A stretch of DNA of 5,928 bases. Source: Bacillota bacterium (GTDB lineage Bacteria > Bacillota > Dethiobacteria > DTU022). The first letter of the stretch is position 1. Each line of letters opens with the position of its first letter. This document shows, piece by piece, positions 5,719 to 5,928 of the stretch. Below the pieces are notes generated by a model. That model did not search any database. It saw only the letters and a program-made list of their open reading frames with translations, and was not told the origin of the DNA. Location: NCBI GenBank assembly GCA_012797095.1, contig JAAZPS010000304.1, positions 1 through 5,928 on the forward strand, written 5' to 3'. The translations under genes and the position numbers were made by a program.

Positions 5719-5813
5719 CTACTGAATGGGGTAAAGCGCGGCCAGCCCTAGCGAGTCAAGGGGACGGTGACTTTGACTCACCACTAGATGAGGGAAGGCG
5801 CGTCAGGCCCTCA
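5690..5813 (+). repeat. Tandem pair of 62-bp repeat units
   Basis: The full unit at 5690-5718 and its 33-bp tail (5719-5751) are followed directly by a second copy (5752-5780) with its own 33-bp tail (5781-5813). The 29-bp heads agree at 28 of 29 positions, while the tails agree at 22 of 33 in ungapped alignment. The second tail contains TGAGGG (5789-5794) and CCCTCA (5808-5813), which can pair as a hairpin. The rest of the gap up to the kinase stop (5814-5883) shows no clear signal. Confidence 0.7.
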
Positions 5814-5883
5814 CGGTTTTGGTGCAGCGGACTTTTGGCGGGCCCAGTTCGGCTGCGGCTGCGTTCCGGTGTGGGTTTCCGCC

Positions 5884-5928
5884 TCAGCTTGCTTTGCGGT
5901 AGAATTTGATGGTGAACTCCGTGCCGCG
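5884..5928 (-). CDS. C-terminal end of a probable sensor histidine kinase (5' part outside window)
   Basis: Entering from the right edge on the minus strand, the frame reads RGTEFTIKFYRKAS and stops at TGA 5886-5884. GT-F-I-F is the usual last strand of the histidine kinase ATPase (HATPase_c) domain after the G2 box. Only 14 residues are visible, so the call rests on this short signature and on context: the gene precedes an ABC ATPase/FtsX permease operon on the same strand, a common Bacillota arrangement. A response regulator gene would be expected further upstream. Any other protein ending this way cannot be ruled out. Confidence 0.6.
   Translation of the reverse strand, partial: RGTEFTIKFYRKAS

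Noticed and set aside
5690..5780. CRISPR-like arrangement: 29-bp repeats with a 33-bp spacer
   Set aside because: Only two copies are spaced this way. Other copies abut each other or lie inverted 3 kb away, the spacer is similar to the next unit's tail rather than unique, and no cas gene is present.
5789..5820. Intrinsic terminator for the histidine kinase
   Set aside because: The TGAGGG/CCCTCA hairpin is followed by a short T-run only on the plus strand, while the kinase is on the minus strand.

Overview
The window looks like chromosomal DNA of a moderately GC-rich Bacillota, most likely an anaerobic clostridial lineage. This is inferred from strong AAGGAGG-type ribosome binding sites, an FtsX-type ABC transporter next to a sensor kinase, a Bacillota-style XRE/membrane regulator and a stand-alone TrmO. 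No marker gene fixes the taxon.

Left part (1-1164), divergent pair. The 3'-truncated trmO gene (1-398, minus) encodes the tRNA m6t6A37 methyltransferase. It has no ATG, GTG or TTG at its natural start. Its promoter (TTGACA, 17 bp, TATGCT; 521-493) is overlapped by a perfect 10+10 bp inverted repeat (466-496) that looks like an operator. On the plus strand lies an unrecognised small membrane protein (703-1164).

Middle part (1165-2230). A gene-poor stretch holds a GC-rich hairpin and possibly the worn remains of an IS21-type transposase. Next is an XRE-family membrane-anchored regulator (1508-2145) broken by a one-base deletion inside its helix-turn-helix. A strong hairpin (2192-2218) sits between it and the convergent transporter operon.

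Right part (2231-5928). An ABC transporter operon on the minus strand consists of an ATPase (5571-4888) and an 869-residue permease with two FtsX domains (4891-2282), coupled by a GTGA overlap. Upstream on the same strand is the last piece of a probable sensor histidine kinase (5928-5884). The layout (kinase, then ATPase, then permease) and the helically phased GTCAC boxes upstream of the ATPase promoter suggest that a two-component system controls the transporter.

The most unusual feature is a pair of near-identical inverted repeat blocks of about 50 bp, at 2231-2284 and 5669-5718. They bracket exactly the ABC operon and its promoter region. Each block reads outward as a partial unit followed by a full 29-bp palindromic unit. 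The left block supplies the permease stop codon, and the right side carries a further tandem copy. The unit resembles REP-type palindromes or the ends of a non-autonomous mobile element. No transposase is present in the window.
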